Shown here: in pieces, positions 7,167 to 15,848 of the stretch
Layout of the letters: each line of letters starts with the position of its first letter
How positions within the stretch are numbered: position 1 is the stretch's first letter
Assembly: GCF_947488565.1 (NCBI RefSeq)
Contig: NZ_CANKZC010000003.1
Span: 248,001-312,000, forward strand
Source: an uncultured Psychrobacter sp.
Lineage (GTDB): Bacteria; Pseudomonadota; Gammaproteobacteria; Pseudomonadales; Moraxellaceae
Length of the DNA: 64,000 nt
Direction of reading: 5' to 3'
The notes under the pieces: generated by a model
The model's input: the letters and a program-made list of their open reading frames with translations, nothing else
The model's database searches: none
Told to the model about the DNA's origin: nothing
Position numbers and translations under genes: made by a program

Positions 7167-8954
7167 ATGTCCGCTCAGCAGTATTCGATAGTGATTGATT
7201 TACGTTGGTGTCTTGATGAATTATTGGCAGATAGAGTGATTGACCAGCGTGGCTACAATTTGGTGATTACCAGTCGCCGTGATAAGGCGCAGCATCCGCT
7301 ACTGACGATAAGTGAGTTTGGTTTGCCAAATGGTCATGCGCTTGATAACAGCTCTGAGAATAAATTAACACTGGCATGGCTTAATCAATGGCTGGCCGCC
7401 AAAGCAAATATGCCCATATTTCGCATTGATCCGTTAAAGGTTGATGTACCAGCGGTAACGCAGCTGATGTCTTTTGAATATGCGCGCTCGCAGCATATTT
7501 TGCCGATTGAGGTCACGTTAGATGAGGTCATCATCGGTACCGATCAGCCGTTTTATACCGATTGGCATACAAACATCGAAAAGCTGATTAAGTCTAAAAG
7601 CTATCGCACGGTTTATATCAGTCCTGAGCAGATTAATCGCTATCGGCAAGAGTTTTACCAAGTCACGCAAGCGATTGCCGGGGCAAATAGCGTGCATAAG
7701 CGTGCAGCTGCTGATGTGACTAATGTCGAAGCTTTATTGCAGTTAGGCGACAACACCAATCCAGATGCCAACGATCAACATATCGTCAAAGTCGTCGATT
7801 GGCTGCTGCAATATGCCTTTGAGCAGCGCGCCAGTGATATTCATCTAGAGCCGCGCCGTGAGACGGGCAAAGTACGTTTTCGTATCGATGGCGTATTGCA
7901 TACCGTTTACGAGATGCCACTGGCAATTATAATCGCAGTGACCGCGCGTATTAAAATCTTAGGACGTCTTAATGTCGCAGAGAAGCGCAAACCGCAAGAT
8001 GGCCGCCTAAAAACCCGTACCCATAATGGAATGGAAACCGAGCTGCGTCTGTCTACCATGCCGACTGCCTTTGGCGAAAAGCTGGTCATGCGCGTCTTTG
8101 ACCCAGAAGTATTGGTGCGCTCGTTTGCTCAGCTTGGATTGTCGGGTAAGCAGCTTGAAACTTGGCAGGAGCTGACCGCACATCCAAACGGCATTATTTT
8201 AGTCACTGGTCCGACGGGCTCTGGTAAAACCACGACGTTATACAGTACGCTCAAGCAGCTAGCGACTGAGCAGGTCAATGTCTGTACTATCGAAGACCCT
8301 ATCGAGATGATTGAGCCGGCCTTTAACCAAATGCAGGTCAATACAGGCGTGGATTTGCACTTCGCTGATGGTATCCGCTCCTTAATGCGTCAAGACCCGG
8401 ACATCATTATGGTTGGTGAGATTCGTGATAATGAGACCGCCAACATGGCAGTGCAAGCATCCCTGACCGGACATTTGGTGCTCTCAACGTTGCATACCAA
8501 TGATGCGCCAAGCTCCCTGACTCGTTTGCATGATTTGGGTGTCCAGCCGTTTTTGACTTCGGCAACTATCTTGGGCGTGATGGCGCAGCGCTTATTACGT
8601 ACATTATGTCCGCATTGCAAGCAAGCCGTTGATGTCACATCAGATAGCGAGATAGCGATTCAGTGGCAAGAGTTGGTACAGCCTTGGCGCGCTGCTGCGC
8701 CAGCACAAATCTATACGGCGCAGGGCTGTGAGCACTGTCGCCATACAGGTTATCAAGGCCGCGTTGGTCTGTACGAGATCATGCCATTGTCAAATGAGCT
8801 CAAAAAGCTGGTCGCCGCTGACGCCAATTTGGATACGCTCAAACAACAAGCGTACCGCGAAGGCGTGCAACCACTGCGCTTATCTGGGGCGAAGCGTATC
8901 AGTGAAGGGATGACGACCATAGAAGAGGTGATGCGCGTGGTGCCACTTAATTAG
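7167..8954 (+). CDS. gspE: Type II secretion system ATPase GspE
   Basis: The 595-residue protein is a secretion ATPase of the GspE/PilB family. It has an N-terminal platform-binding domain, SDIHLEPR near residue 219, Walker A GPTGSGKTT near 347-355, Walker B and Asp-box IIMVGEIRD near 411, and two CxxC pairs (LCPHC near 480 and CEHC near 520) that bind zinc in this family. It powers pseudopilus assembly from the cytoplasmic face. PilB of type IV pili is the alternative, but the gspH-K genes 3 kb downstream favour type II secretion. Other core genes (gspC, D, F, G, L, M) are not in the window. The ribosome-binding site is weak (AGAAG). Confidence 0.85.
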   Translation: MSAQQYSIVIDLRWCLDELLADRVIDQRGYNLVITSRRDKAQHPLLTISEFGLPNGHALDNSSENKLTLAWLNQWLAAKANMPIFRIDPLKVDVPAVTQLMSFEYARSQHILPIEVTLDEVIIGTDQPFYTDWHTNIEKLIKSKSYRTVYISPEQINRYRQEFYQVTQAIAGANSVHKRAAADVTNVEALLQLGDNTNPDANDQHIVKVVDWLLQYAFEQRASDIHLEPRRETGKVRFRIDGVLHTVYEMPLAIIIAVTARIKILGRLNVAEKRKPQDGRLKTRTHNGMETELRLSTMPTAFGEKLVMRVFDPEVLVRSFAQLGLSGKQLETWQELTAHPNGIILVTGPTGSGKTTTLYSTLKQLATEQVNVCTIEDPIEMIEPAFNQMQVNTGVDLHFADGIRSLMRQDPDIIMVGEIRDNETANMAVQASLTGHLVLSTLHTNDAPSSLTRLHDLGVQPFLTSATILGVMAQRLLRTLCPHCKQAVDVTSDSEIAIQWQELVQPWRAAAPAQIYTAQGCEHCRHTGYQGRVGLYEIMPLSNELKKLVAADANLDTLKQQAYREGVQPLRLSGAKRISEGMTTIEEVMRVVPLN

Positions 8955-8975
8955 CTACCTTAGTTTAAGCTATTT

Positions 8976-9641
8976 TTAGCGCTCCCAGCGTACATTTTGG
9001 CGAATGATTTTTGCAGGCGTGCCCGCAACCATACAGTTTGGCGTCTCTATCGGTTTATTGACAAAAGCACCTGCTGCAATGATACAACCGCTAGCGATAG
9101 TGACGTTTTTAGAGATAGTCACATTGGCAGCAATCCAGATGTGATCTCCTAAGACAACATCAGCATGAGCATTATTCAGTCGCATATTAGAGTCTATATC
9201 GTAGACCTTGTGGACGTCAGTCGCCCGAATTTCGATGCCGCGCGATATCATGCAAGCGTTACCAATGGTCACGCTCTTATCGCGTGCCAAAATATAGCAA
9301 TCTATGGCAGTGGTACGCGCACCGATATGAATGTGCAATTGGTTGCCAACAATTAGTAATTGACCAGAAAATTTGACATGATCTGCGATAGTTATTTGAT
9401 TATGACTACCATTGATATCGATTTTTAAGGTGTTAAATTGTCCATGCTCACCAATGGTGATTTGATTGTCATGGCCTTTACGAATGGTAATGACTGAATG
9501 ACCAATAATACGGGTATCTGTAGCAATATCGATGTGATTGTTATGTCCGTTGTCCTGTAATAAGAACTGTCGCTTATACAAATACTTAGGTAGCAAAGTC
9601 TTTATAATAGGGGGCAGAGTAACGGTTTTTTTATGATTCAT
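8976..9641 (-). CDS. Acyltransferase of the left-handed beta-helix (hexapeptide repeat) family
   Basis: The 221-residue product shows imperfect hexapeptide repeats through most of its length (for example NHIDIATDTRI, NQITIGEHGQF, NQITIADHVKF) and ends VVLGDHIWIAANVTISKNV with VAGTPAKIIRQ, the usual close of the CatB/maltose acetyltransferase group. Such enzymes are trimeric transferases that use acetyl-CoA or another acyl-CoA, often on sugars of capsule or lipopolysaccharide. The acceptor is unknown. It is convergent with gspE and shares no operon; the N-terminal repeats are unusually long and Asn/His-rich. Confidence 0.75.
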   Translation of the reverse strand: MNHKKTVTLPPIIKTLLPKYLYKRQFLLQDNGHNNHIDIATDTRIIGHSVITIRKGHDNQITIGEHGQFNTLKIDINGSHNQITIADHVKFSGQLLIVGNQLHIHIGARTTAIDCYILARDKSVTIGNACMISRGIEIRATDVHKVYDIDSNMRLNNAHADVVLGDHIWIAANVTISKNVTIASGCIIAAGAFVNKPIETPNCMVAGTPAKIIRQNVRWER

Positions 9642-9775
9642 AATGATAAGGCTTTCGAAAAGTGAATAAAAAGTGCGTTGTTTTGCCAGTGATACGTCGT
9701 TACTAGCACCGTGGGTTTATGAGGTTTTAGCCGTGTTTGCAGCACCGATAGTGCTAAGTTAAGTTTTATAAATAG

Positions 9776-9891
9776 CTATAGTCGATTCTAAATAAAATAG
9801 ATACATTATATTTCAACGCGGAACTGGTATAAACTTTTCTGGCGTGCTGTGCCTGTGCCGCTCGATGCTGCGTAAAAGTCATCCCAGTTCC
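9776..9891 (+). repeat. Degenerate interspersed repeat, copy A
   Basis: This intergenic segment begins TATAGTCGAT and includes CAACGC, ACTGGTATA and GTGCTGTG. The same words occur in the same order and spacing class in the reverse strand of 10850-10955, with 21 of 29 and 15 of 22 matches over the two best blocks. The segment also carries an inverted repeat of its own, GGAACTGG at 9820-9827 with CCAGTTCC at 9884-9891. It fills the 384-base gap before tatD, where I see no gene. It could be a decayed miniature transposable element or a structured RNA-coding repeat. Confidence 0.5.
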
Positions 9892-10025
9892 ACTGTATCG
9901 TTTTTATACTGAACTCACTATAGCCTGATAGTTTACTGTTAAACACCCCTTGAAAACAGTGCTGATTAGAGCAATAAATGTTCAAGAGACCCTATACTTA
10001 TTGATTTTTATTAACGAGATTGTTT

Positions 10026-10814
10026 ATGTTTACTGATACTCATTGTCATCTAAACCGGTTAGATTTAACGAAGTACGACGGTCAGTTGTCCGGCGCGATA
10101 GCTGCTATGAAAGAAGCCAATGTTAACCGTGCGATGGCAATTATGTGTGATTTTGCTGAATATGATGAGATTGCCAATATTGTCAGCACTTACGGTGATG
10201 AAACGCTAAATCTTGGTATGAGCGTTGGTATTCACCCTTGTGAAGATATTGGCGTATTGCAATCAGCGACGGTCGAGCGTTTGATAAAGATCGCCGACGC
10301 TGAGCACGTTTGGGCAATAGGCGAGACGGGGCTGGACTATTACTGGTCAACAGAAAATAAAAAAGAGCAACAAGCCAGCCTTGCGCGGCACATTCATGCC
10401 AGTCAAAGTTTAAAGAAACCTCTAGTCGTACATATGCGTGATGCCAAAGAGGATACTATCGATATCTTAAGGGCGGAAGGTGCTGAACATGGCATTATTC
10501 ATTGCTTTACCGAAGATTGGCAAACGGCCAAACGTGCGCTGGATTTAGGGTTTTATATCTCGTTCTCAGGTATTGTGAGTTTTAAGAGTGCGCAGATGAT
10601 TCAAGATGCAGCAAAAAATATGCCTAAAGACAGAATACTCATCGAAACAGACAGCCCGTATCTTGCCCCTGTGCCCAAACGCGGTAGACCTAACGAGCCG
10701 GCGTATGTTCCGTACGTTGCCAGCTATCTTGCTGATATGTATGGTTGTAGTAGCAATGAAGTAGGGGCGATGACTGCAAAAAACTTTGAAAATTTACTGG
10801 CACAGTACCACTAA
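10026..10814 (+). CDS. TatD family metal-dependent hydrolase
   Basis: The product is a TIM-barrel amidohydrolase of the TatD/YcfH family. It opens FTDTHCHLNRLDL (metal-binding HxH), has IGETGLDYYW, VVHMRDA, IIHCFTEDW and ETDSPYLAP, all in the family order. Members of this family are metal-dependent 3'-5' exonucleases or D-aminoacyl-tRNA deacylases; the exact role here cannot be decided. The frame is open from a TTG at 10020, but the ATG at 10026 places the start right before the conserved FTDTH and is preferred, giving 262 residues. The gene is flanked by inverted copies of a degenerate repeat. Confidence 0.85.
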   Translation: MFTDTHCHLNRLDLTKYDGQLSGAIAAMKEANVNRAMAIMCDFAEYDEIANIVSTYGDETLNLGMSVGIHPCEDIGVLQSATVERLIKIADAEHVWAIGETGLDYYWSTENKKEQQASLARHIHASQSLKKPLVVHMRDAKEDTIDILRAEGAEHGIIHCFTEDWQTAKRALDLGFYISFSGIVSFKSAQMIQDAAKNMPKDRILIETDSPYLAPVPKRGRPNEPAYVPYVASYLADMYGCSSNEVGAMTAKNFENLLAQYH

Positions 10815-10849
10815 AATCGTTATGCTATGACCAGTCAGTCATTAATTGT

Positions 10850-10955
10850 ATAGTCTTTTCGCTGCGTACTCAGTTATTAAGTATAAAAGCGTTGACACAG
10901 CAAGCAAGAGAAACCTATACCAGTCGTGCGTTGGGTTACAACGTATCGACTATAT
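10850..10955 (-). repeat. Degenerate interspersed repeat, copy B
   Basis: Read on the minus strand this segment runs TATAGTCGAT, CAACGC, GACTGGTATAGG, TTTCTCTTGCTTGCTGTG and on to ACTGAGTACGCAGCG. The first half aligns with copy A at 9776-9891, with a deletion of about 16 bases after GTCGAT. The two copies face each other around tatD. It lies in the 285-base gap before a TetR gene; no ORF is seen there. Confidence 0.5.
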
Positions 10956-11099
10956 TAAGCAAATATAAGTGCCATATCCATTTATAGTCCATGATAGTTT
11001 TCATACAGTTTTGATGCTGACACTACCGTTTTACTTTCTATTGTACTGTTTATCGCAATATGGTCAGATGTTTGTTCTGACCAGGTTTTAGGAGAGATT

Positions 11100-11789
11100 A
11101 TGAGTCGTCAACATCAGTTTAAAGCGCGCGAAGAGAATATCTTAGCGATGGCTGAGCAGTTATTACTTGAGTCAGGCGACGGTGATATCACTTTAGACAG
11201 TTTGGCCGAACAACTGGATTTGGCAAAAGGGACGTTATATAAGCATTTTTCGAGTAAAGATGAGCTGTATTTGCGTATTATTATTCGTTATGAAGAGCAA
11301 TTGTTTGAGATAAACCGTATCGATGATTGTCCTTCAGCAGGGATTGCGCGGATGATATTTCAGCAGCTGCTTAATCCGCAAAAAGCCATGCTCCTTAATC
11401 AAATAGAAGAACGTCTGGCAGCGTCAGTGACTGGTCTTAATCGCTTATTTGGTGAGTTATACGATATTCGCCGTCAGCGTATGAAACGCTTACTCGATAT
11501 TATTAGTATTTATCTAAAAGACAAGCGTAGCAGTTTGAGTACTCGTGATTATTTGTCCTCCATTTGGGCAATGGGTCAAGGCGGAGCGGGGCTATTAAAC
11601 TCCAGTTTTTATCAGCGTTATCTCGGTCGCCGCGATACGCTACGTTATGTCTTTGTGCAGCAAATGCTTGAGTTGCCCAGTCATTACCCAGCCGATGAGA
11701 CGGACCAAGATGTATTGGATGAGGATATGCAAGAATTGGTTGAGCAAATTGATACAGAATCAGAAGAACATCGTAATACGACTTATTGA
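11100..11789 (+). CDS. TetR/AcrR family transcriptional regulator
   Basis: The 229-residue product has a TetR-type N-terminal helix-turn-helix (about residues 10-55: ENILAMAEQLLLESG, LDSLAEQLDLAKGTLYKHFSSK) and a variable C-terminal ligand domain. TAGGAGAG precedes the ATG. It ends 13 bases before the gspH start on the same strand, so it is likely cotranscribed with gspHIJK and could control them; that is inference. The ligand is unknown. The C-terminal tail (ADETDQDVLDEDMQELVEQ) is strongly acidic. Confidence 0.85.
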   Translation: MSRQHQFKAREENILAMAEQLLLESGDGDITLDSLAEQLDLAKGTLYKHFSSKDELYLRIIIRYEEQLFEINRIDDCPSAGIARMIFQQLLNPQKAMLLNQIEERLAASVTGLNRLFGELYDIRRQRMKRLLDIISIYLKDKRSSLSTRDYLSSIWAMGQGGAGLLNSSFYQRYLGRRDTLRYVFVQQMLELPSHYPADETDQDVLDEDMQELVEQIDTESEEHRNTTY

Positions 11790-11802
11790 TAATAGGTATA
11801 AC

Positions 11803-12672
11803 ATGCCGATCACTGCCAAAACTCAGTCCAGCTCAGTGATCGAGCACGCTTTTTGCCCCCCAAAGTATAAGCTATTTGATCTAGACAATGACTCAGCTAT
11901 AAAGTTGAGGCATTGTTATCGCAATTCTCCTATGCATTCTCAAGAAAGCTACTTTCAAACAAAACATCTCCAAGCATTACCTAATCAAGCACTTTCTTCA
12001 AAAACTGTATTGCCAATACTAGCGCGTTCGCAGACTGGTTTTACCCTAGTCGAGATCATGGTGGTCATGGTTATCTTGTCTATATTTGCCGGCATGATTG
12101 CTGTCTCTGTCGGTAGTAGTGAATCCCGAAAAAACCGCGCCTTTTATGAGCATCTTACTGATTCATTAAGCTATGTCAGACTGCTGGCAGCTGAGCGTAT
12201 GCAGCCGATGGGTTTAAGCTTACAAGCAGACAAGCAAGGTCAAGTGACGCCCGTTATCATGAGTTTATCAAACCCCTATATCGGCTATCAGACTCAATCA
12301 GTAACGCCAAACGGTGATAGCACGCCCAAAAACGCAATGGAGTTATCTGCAGATTTGTCCGGTATGTCAGGCGATAATGACGACAATCCACCAACGCCCA
12401 GCTGGGAGCGGGAGAAGGAAGTCACGTTGCCAGAAATGCCAGATGGGGTCAGCTTAAGCATTCAAAGTCTACAGGCAAACAATACATCAGGGCTTGAGTC
12501 CACCCAGATTTTACAGCCTTGGTTTAATGGGCAAGCAGTGCCGCAAGTATTGTGGTTTGGCACTGGGCAAGCCACTCCTGTCACGATTGAAGTGCGCCAT
12601 CAGTCACGATTAGTCGGAGAGGTCATTACCATTATGCCGGACGGTAGTATGACGATAGGGCAGGGACTGTAG
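11803..12672 (+). CDS. gspH: Type II secretion pseudopilin GspH
   Basis: The product contains a prepilin cleavage site in SQTG-FTLVEIMVVMVIL, with Gly at -1 and Glu at +5, then a single hydrophobic helix and a beta-rich globular domain ending VITIMPDGSMTIGQGL, as in GspH. GspH is a minor pseudopilin at the tip of the type II secretion pseudopilus. The ATG at 11803 has a modest AGGT site and sits 13 bases past the TetR stop, but it leaves a leader of about 77 residues, far longer than usual. The ATG at 11932 or the TTG at 12010 would give shorter leaders but lack ribosome-binding sites. An Asp/Asn/Ser-rich insert occurs in the globular domain. Confidence 0.78.
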   Translation: MPITAKTQSSSVIEHAFCPPKYKLFDLDNDSAIKLRHCYRNSPMHSQESYFQTKHLQALPNQALSSKTVLPILARSQTGFTLVEIMVVMVILSIFAGMIAVSVGSSESRKNRAFYEHLTDSLSYVRLLAAERMQPMGLSLQADKQGQVTPVIMSLSNPYIGYQTQSVTPNGDSTPKNAMELSADLSGMSGDNDDNPPTPSWEREKEVTLPEMPDGVSLSIQSLQANNTSGLESTQILQPWFNGQAVPQVLWFGTGQATPVTIEVRHQSRLVGEVITIMPDGSMTIGQGL

Positions 12673-12675
12673 CAG

Positions 12676-13164
12676 ATGGCAAAGAGAAATAAACCAACAA
12701 CGCACATGACAACACATAGCACAAGCCAAACCTTGCTTGCCAAGCGTGAAAGTGGATTTACGCTGATTGAAGTGATGGTGGCGCTTGCAATACTGGCGGT
12801 GGTTGCTGTTGCCGCTAGCCGTGCCAGTAGTGCATATCTAAGCTCGGTTGAGGTGCTACGTACGCGCACGCTTGCACACTTTGTGGCACAAAACGCCGCG
12901 GCTGATTTGCGGATTCAAGAGTCGTGGTTGACGGCCAATAGCACGCAAACGATGGATGCTCAAGGCCGTACGTGGCAAGTAGCCATGACCGTTAATAATA
13001 CGTTGTCGCCCGCGCTCAAGGAAGTAAATATCAGCGTTGCCCCTATTATTGATGGACAAGTGCGCTCAGCGGTAACAGATATTGATGTGATCTTAGGCAA
13101 TGCAGAACAAGATGTCGGTAGCTTAGATCTGAGTAGTTTAAATCCAAGTGGAGGCAACTTGTGA
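12676..13164 (+). CDS. gspI: Type II secretion pseudopilin GspI
   Basis: The 162-residue product has a basic leader and the prepilin motif ESG-FTLIEVMVALAIL with Glu at +5, followed by RTLAHFVAQNAAADLRIQESW, which is the typical GspI region after the helix. GspI is a minor pseudopilin that forms the tip complex with GspJ and GspK. The start lies 3 bases past the gspH stop. Its stop codon overlaps the GTG start of gspJ by four bases, a sign of translational coupling. The methionine at codon 11 is an alternative start that would leave a more normal leader. Confidence 0.85.
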   Translation: MAKRNKPTTHMTTHSTSQTLLAKRESGFTLIEVMVALAILAVVAVAASRASSAYLSSVEVLRTRTLAHFVAQNAAADLRIQESWLTANSTQTMDAQGRTWQVAMTVNNTLSPALKEVNISVAPIIDGQVRSAVTDIDVILGNAEQDVGSLDLSSLNPSGGNL

Positions 13165-13943
13165 GGCAGCAGCGCGGCTTTACCTTACTTGAGTTGATGG
13201 TCGCAATGGCAATATTTGCGATGCTTGCCGTCGCAGGGTGGCAGGTGTTTGATGGGGTTAACCGTGCTCGCGAGCGGGCACAGTTCCATGCCGATCAGCT
13301 CGCGGTCTTACAATATGCGTATTTGCAATTGCAACAAGACATGGGGCAAATCGTTGCATATCAAGAACCCTCTACGCAAAATAGTAGCGCAAACGACTCT
13401 AGTCTGAACGACAGCGCTAATGATACTAATAGTGGGCAAGACTCTATAGCTGCTGAACCTTTTATGAATTTAGAGAGTGAGCAGCTTAGCTTTGTGCGTT
13501 TTGCTGATCCCGATCCGCGCTACCAAACCAGTCCAAGCTTGCAGCGTGTTGAGTATGTCTTTACAGATGAGCGTCTTATCCGGCGACAATATAACAGTAT
13601 TGAAAGTGGGGCTGATAGCGTCAGCCTAGATACGATACTGCTCAGCGGTGTCACAGCAGCGCGCTGGCAAGCCCACTTACCTGAAATCAGTAATAACTTC
13701 CCTAGCGCAGATAAGCAAGAGATTAATAACAATAATAGTAATAACCTTAATATTGATGAGGCAGAGACTGTCTTACTTCCTAAAGGAATAGGGATGAGCT
13801 TTACTTATCAAGATATGCCGATTACCTGGCAATGGGCGCTTGCCCCGCAACCTCTATCAAATAATAGTAGTGGACTTAATACCAATATAGGCGGCAATAG
13901 CGATAACGAAAATGATCCTGATAACACGACAAACGGCCAATAA
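13161..13943 (+). CDS. gspJ: Type II secretion pseudopilin GspJ
   Basis: It starts with GTG in a GTGA overlap with the gspI stop. The motif MRQQRG-FTLLELMVAMAIF is a short-leader prepilin signal with Glu at +5, followed by QYAYLQLQQDMGQIV, a GspJ signature. The globular domain ends FTYQDMPITWQWAL. Two Asn/Ser/Asp-rich stretches (about residues 70-95 and the last 25) look disordered and are unusual for the family, which otherwise has about 200 residues. GspJ joins GspI and GspK at the pseudopilus tip. Confidence 0.85.
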   Translation: MRQQRGFTLLELMVAMAIFAMLAVAGWQVFDGVNRARERAQFHADQLAVLQYAYLQLQQDMGQIVAYQEPSTQNSSANDSSLNDSANDTNSGQDSIAAEPFMNLESEQLSFVRFADPDPRYQTSPSLQRVEYVFTDERLIRRQYNSIESGADSVSLDTILLSGVTAARWQAHLPEISNNFPSADKQEINNNNSNNLNIDEAETVLLPKGIGMSFTYQDMPITWQWALAPQPLSNNSSGLNTNIGGNSDNENDPDNTTNGQ

Positions 13944-13955
13944 TAGGAGGCGCTT

Positions 13956-15017
13956 ATGACAATGACAGCAGACTCCCAGCGCGGCATGGCCTTATTGACC
14001 ATTTTGCTTTTGGTTGTCAGTATTACAGTGGTAGCAGGGGCGATGCTTGCAAGCCAAAAAATCGTTATTCGCCGCAGTGGGCTACTATTTAATCAAGATC
14101 AGTTACTACAAGACTTAGAAGCAGGAAAGCAGTTAGCAATTACCATTATTCGCGCTGATGATAAGCTAAATGATAACGATAGTGTGCAAGATATTTGGGC
14201 GCAGCCGTTGCCGCCCTATACTTTAGGGTCGCACAGCATCACTATTGAGCTACGCGATGAGGCCAGTCGTTTTAATATCAATAATCTTTATCATGATAAC
14301 GCAGTCGATAGCGATGCCTTAGAGGTATTTGAGCGTTTATTAACCCAGTTAAACCTAGAGCCTGAAATCGCGATCGCGGTACTTGATTGGCAAGATCCAG
14401 ACAACGAAATCTATAACGATGGCGGTGATGAAAGTGTCTTATACGGTCAGCAAACAAATATTCGTGCAAATAAATTACTGCCCAATCAATCATTGGTCAG
14501 TATCGACCAACTCCAAGAGGTACGCGGGGTAAGCGCTGATACATTGGCCATTTTGCGCCCGTATATTACCGCGGTCCCTTATTTTGTACCAATTAATATT
14601 AATACAGCAAGCCCCGTATTATTAGCTGCGCTGATGGAGGAGACGACCCCACAGCAGATGCAAACGTTTACAGACCTGCGCACGCAGCAAGCGTTGGCTT
14701 CAGTTGATGATTTATGGCAGCTACCGCCATTTATTAGTATGGGCGCTGAGGAGCGTCAAGGGTTTGAATCGTTATTAGCGGTAGATAGTCAAGCATTCAG
14801 AGCACTCATTACCGCAACTGGCAATAGCAATGTAGGCGCCGCGCCGCAGCGTTTTGCAACGGTATTAATCAGTAAAACCAAATCTGGTAACGACGACGAT
14901 ATGAATAATAATGGTGCCAACAACAACGATGCTAGTAATACCAGCGGTAATAACAGAGAGGCCAAAATAGTGACGATCATAGCACAGCGCTTATGGGCAT
15001 TTCGTCCTATTTTTTAA
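13956..15017 (+). CDS. gspK: Type II secretion pseudopilin GspK
   Basis: AGGAGG lies before the ATG. The leader MTMTADSQRG is followed by MALLTILLLVVSI; the residue at +5 is Thr rather than Glu, as expected for GspK, which lacks Glu5. The large globular domain includes LNLEPEIAIAVLDWQDPDN and NINTASPVLLAAL, matching GspK saposin-like alpha-helical regions. It is the largest minor pseudopilin and caps the tip complex. Near the C-terminus an Asn/Asp/Gly/Ser-rich run (about residues 308-335) interrupts the last beta-strands and is likely disordered. It closes the TetR-gspHIJK unit. Confidence 0.87.
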   Translation: MTMTADSQRGMALLTILLLVVSITVVAGAMLASQKIVIRRSGLLFNQDQLLQDLEAGKQLAITIIRADDKLNDNDSVQDIWAQPLPPYTLGSHSITIELRDEASRFNINNLYHDNAVDSDALEVFERLLTQLNLEPEIAIAVLDWQDPDNEIYNDGGDESVLYGQQTNIRANKLLPNQSLVSIDQLQEVRGVSADTLAILRPYITAVPYFVPININTASPVLLAALMEETTPQQMQTFTDLRTQQALASVDDLWQLPPFISMGAEERQGFESLLAVDSQAFRALITATGNSNVGAAPQRFATVLISKTKSGNDDDMNNNGANNNDASNTSGNNREAKIVTIIAQRLWAFRPIF

Positions 15018-15069
15018 GCATTCTTACTATTCATAAGTGGTTAAATACATTCTATTTAAAAATGTGGTA

Positions 15070-15750
15070 TCAATCATTAAGCTGTGTTTCTTCACTTGAT
15101 TTCCAATTATAAGCACCATAAAACAACATTTGCGCTTGGCGCGTACAGTTATGGAGCATTAATTGTTTTTTCTCTTCGATTTCTGCCGGATTCATCTCAT
15201 CATCGTGTTCTTCAGAATAGGTGAGTTCCAACCAATCAATAATCCAAGAAAAAAACATATTGACCCCAGCTTCGGCCAGTAGACGCCGGTCGTAATCGTT
15301 AATATGCGTAAAGGCAGGCTGCAGTGCTAAATCCTCTCCCAAGATTTTTCCATGCATTTTTATCAGATTGCTGATGGCTTTACGGACAGCTTCTGAGCCT
15401 CCGAAGCGCTCACTGACCAAAAACTGCCAATAACGCGGCTGAGCGTTGACGGTTTGTAAAAACAACTGAATGCTTTTTGCAATTTGACGATCAAAACTGC
15501 GTTTGCGACCGATCTGTAGACCATCACGTAAAATAGCAAGGGTACCGCCTAGCTCTTCAACGACCAATGCCTCACCCAAAGATTCCATGTCATCAAAGTG
15601 ACGATAAAAGGCAGTCGGCACCACACCAACCTCACGAGTGACTTGTCTAAGACTGATAGAGCTAAATGATTGCCCGGTGATGCATAAGTCTAGCACTGCA
15701 TTAAAAAATGCTCGCCGAGTTTGAAGCTTTTTTTGTTCGCGACTGCTCAT
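15070..15750 (-). CDS. TetR family regulator resembling FabR
   Basis: The 226-residue product has an N-terminal helix-turn-helix (FSSISLRQVTREVGVVPTAFYRHFDD) that closely matches the FabR/DesT group, followed by a C-terminal ligand domain with YWQFLVSERFGGS. FabR-like repressors sense acyl-CoA or acyl-ACP pools and control unsaturated fatty acid synthesis genes. No fatty acid gene is adjacent, so the target is inferred only from the family. It is convergent with gspK and lies just after dgt on the same strand, with a gap of about 100 bases. Confidence 0.8.
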   Translation of the reverse strand: MSSREQKKLQTRRAFFNAVLDLCITGQSFSSISLRQVTREVGVVPTAFYRHFDDMESLGEALVVEELGGTLAILRDGLQIGRKRSFDRQIAKSIQLFLQTVNAQPRYWQFLVSERFGGSEAVRKAISNLIKMHGKILGEDLALQPAFTHINDYDRRLLAEAGVNMFFSWIIDWLELTYSEEHDDEMNPAEIEEKKQLMLHNCTRQAQMLFYGAYNWKSSEETQLND

Positions 15751-15848
15751 AATATTTCAAAATTACCTAATAGATGTTTATCATACTCATTTCATCGCAA
15801 AAATACGAATGAAATACGCGGACAGTGCCGATACTAACAGCGAGATTA

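Noticed and set aside
11647..11802. Open frame extending gspH upstream into the TetR gene
   Set aside because: It lies in another frame of the TetR coding region; the TetR frame has a good ribosome-binding site and a full domain.
7167..15017. A complete type II secretion locus
   Set aside because: Only gspE, H, I, J and K are present; the outer membrane secretin, platform and major pseudopilin genes are not in the window.
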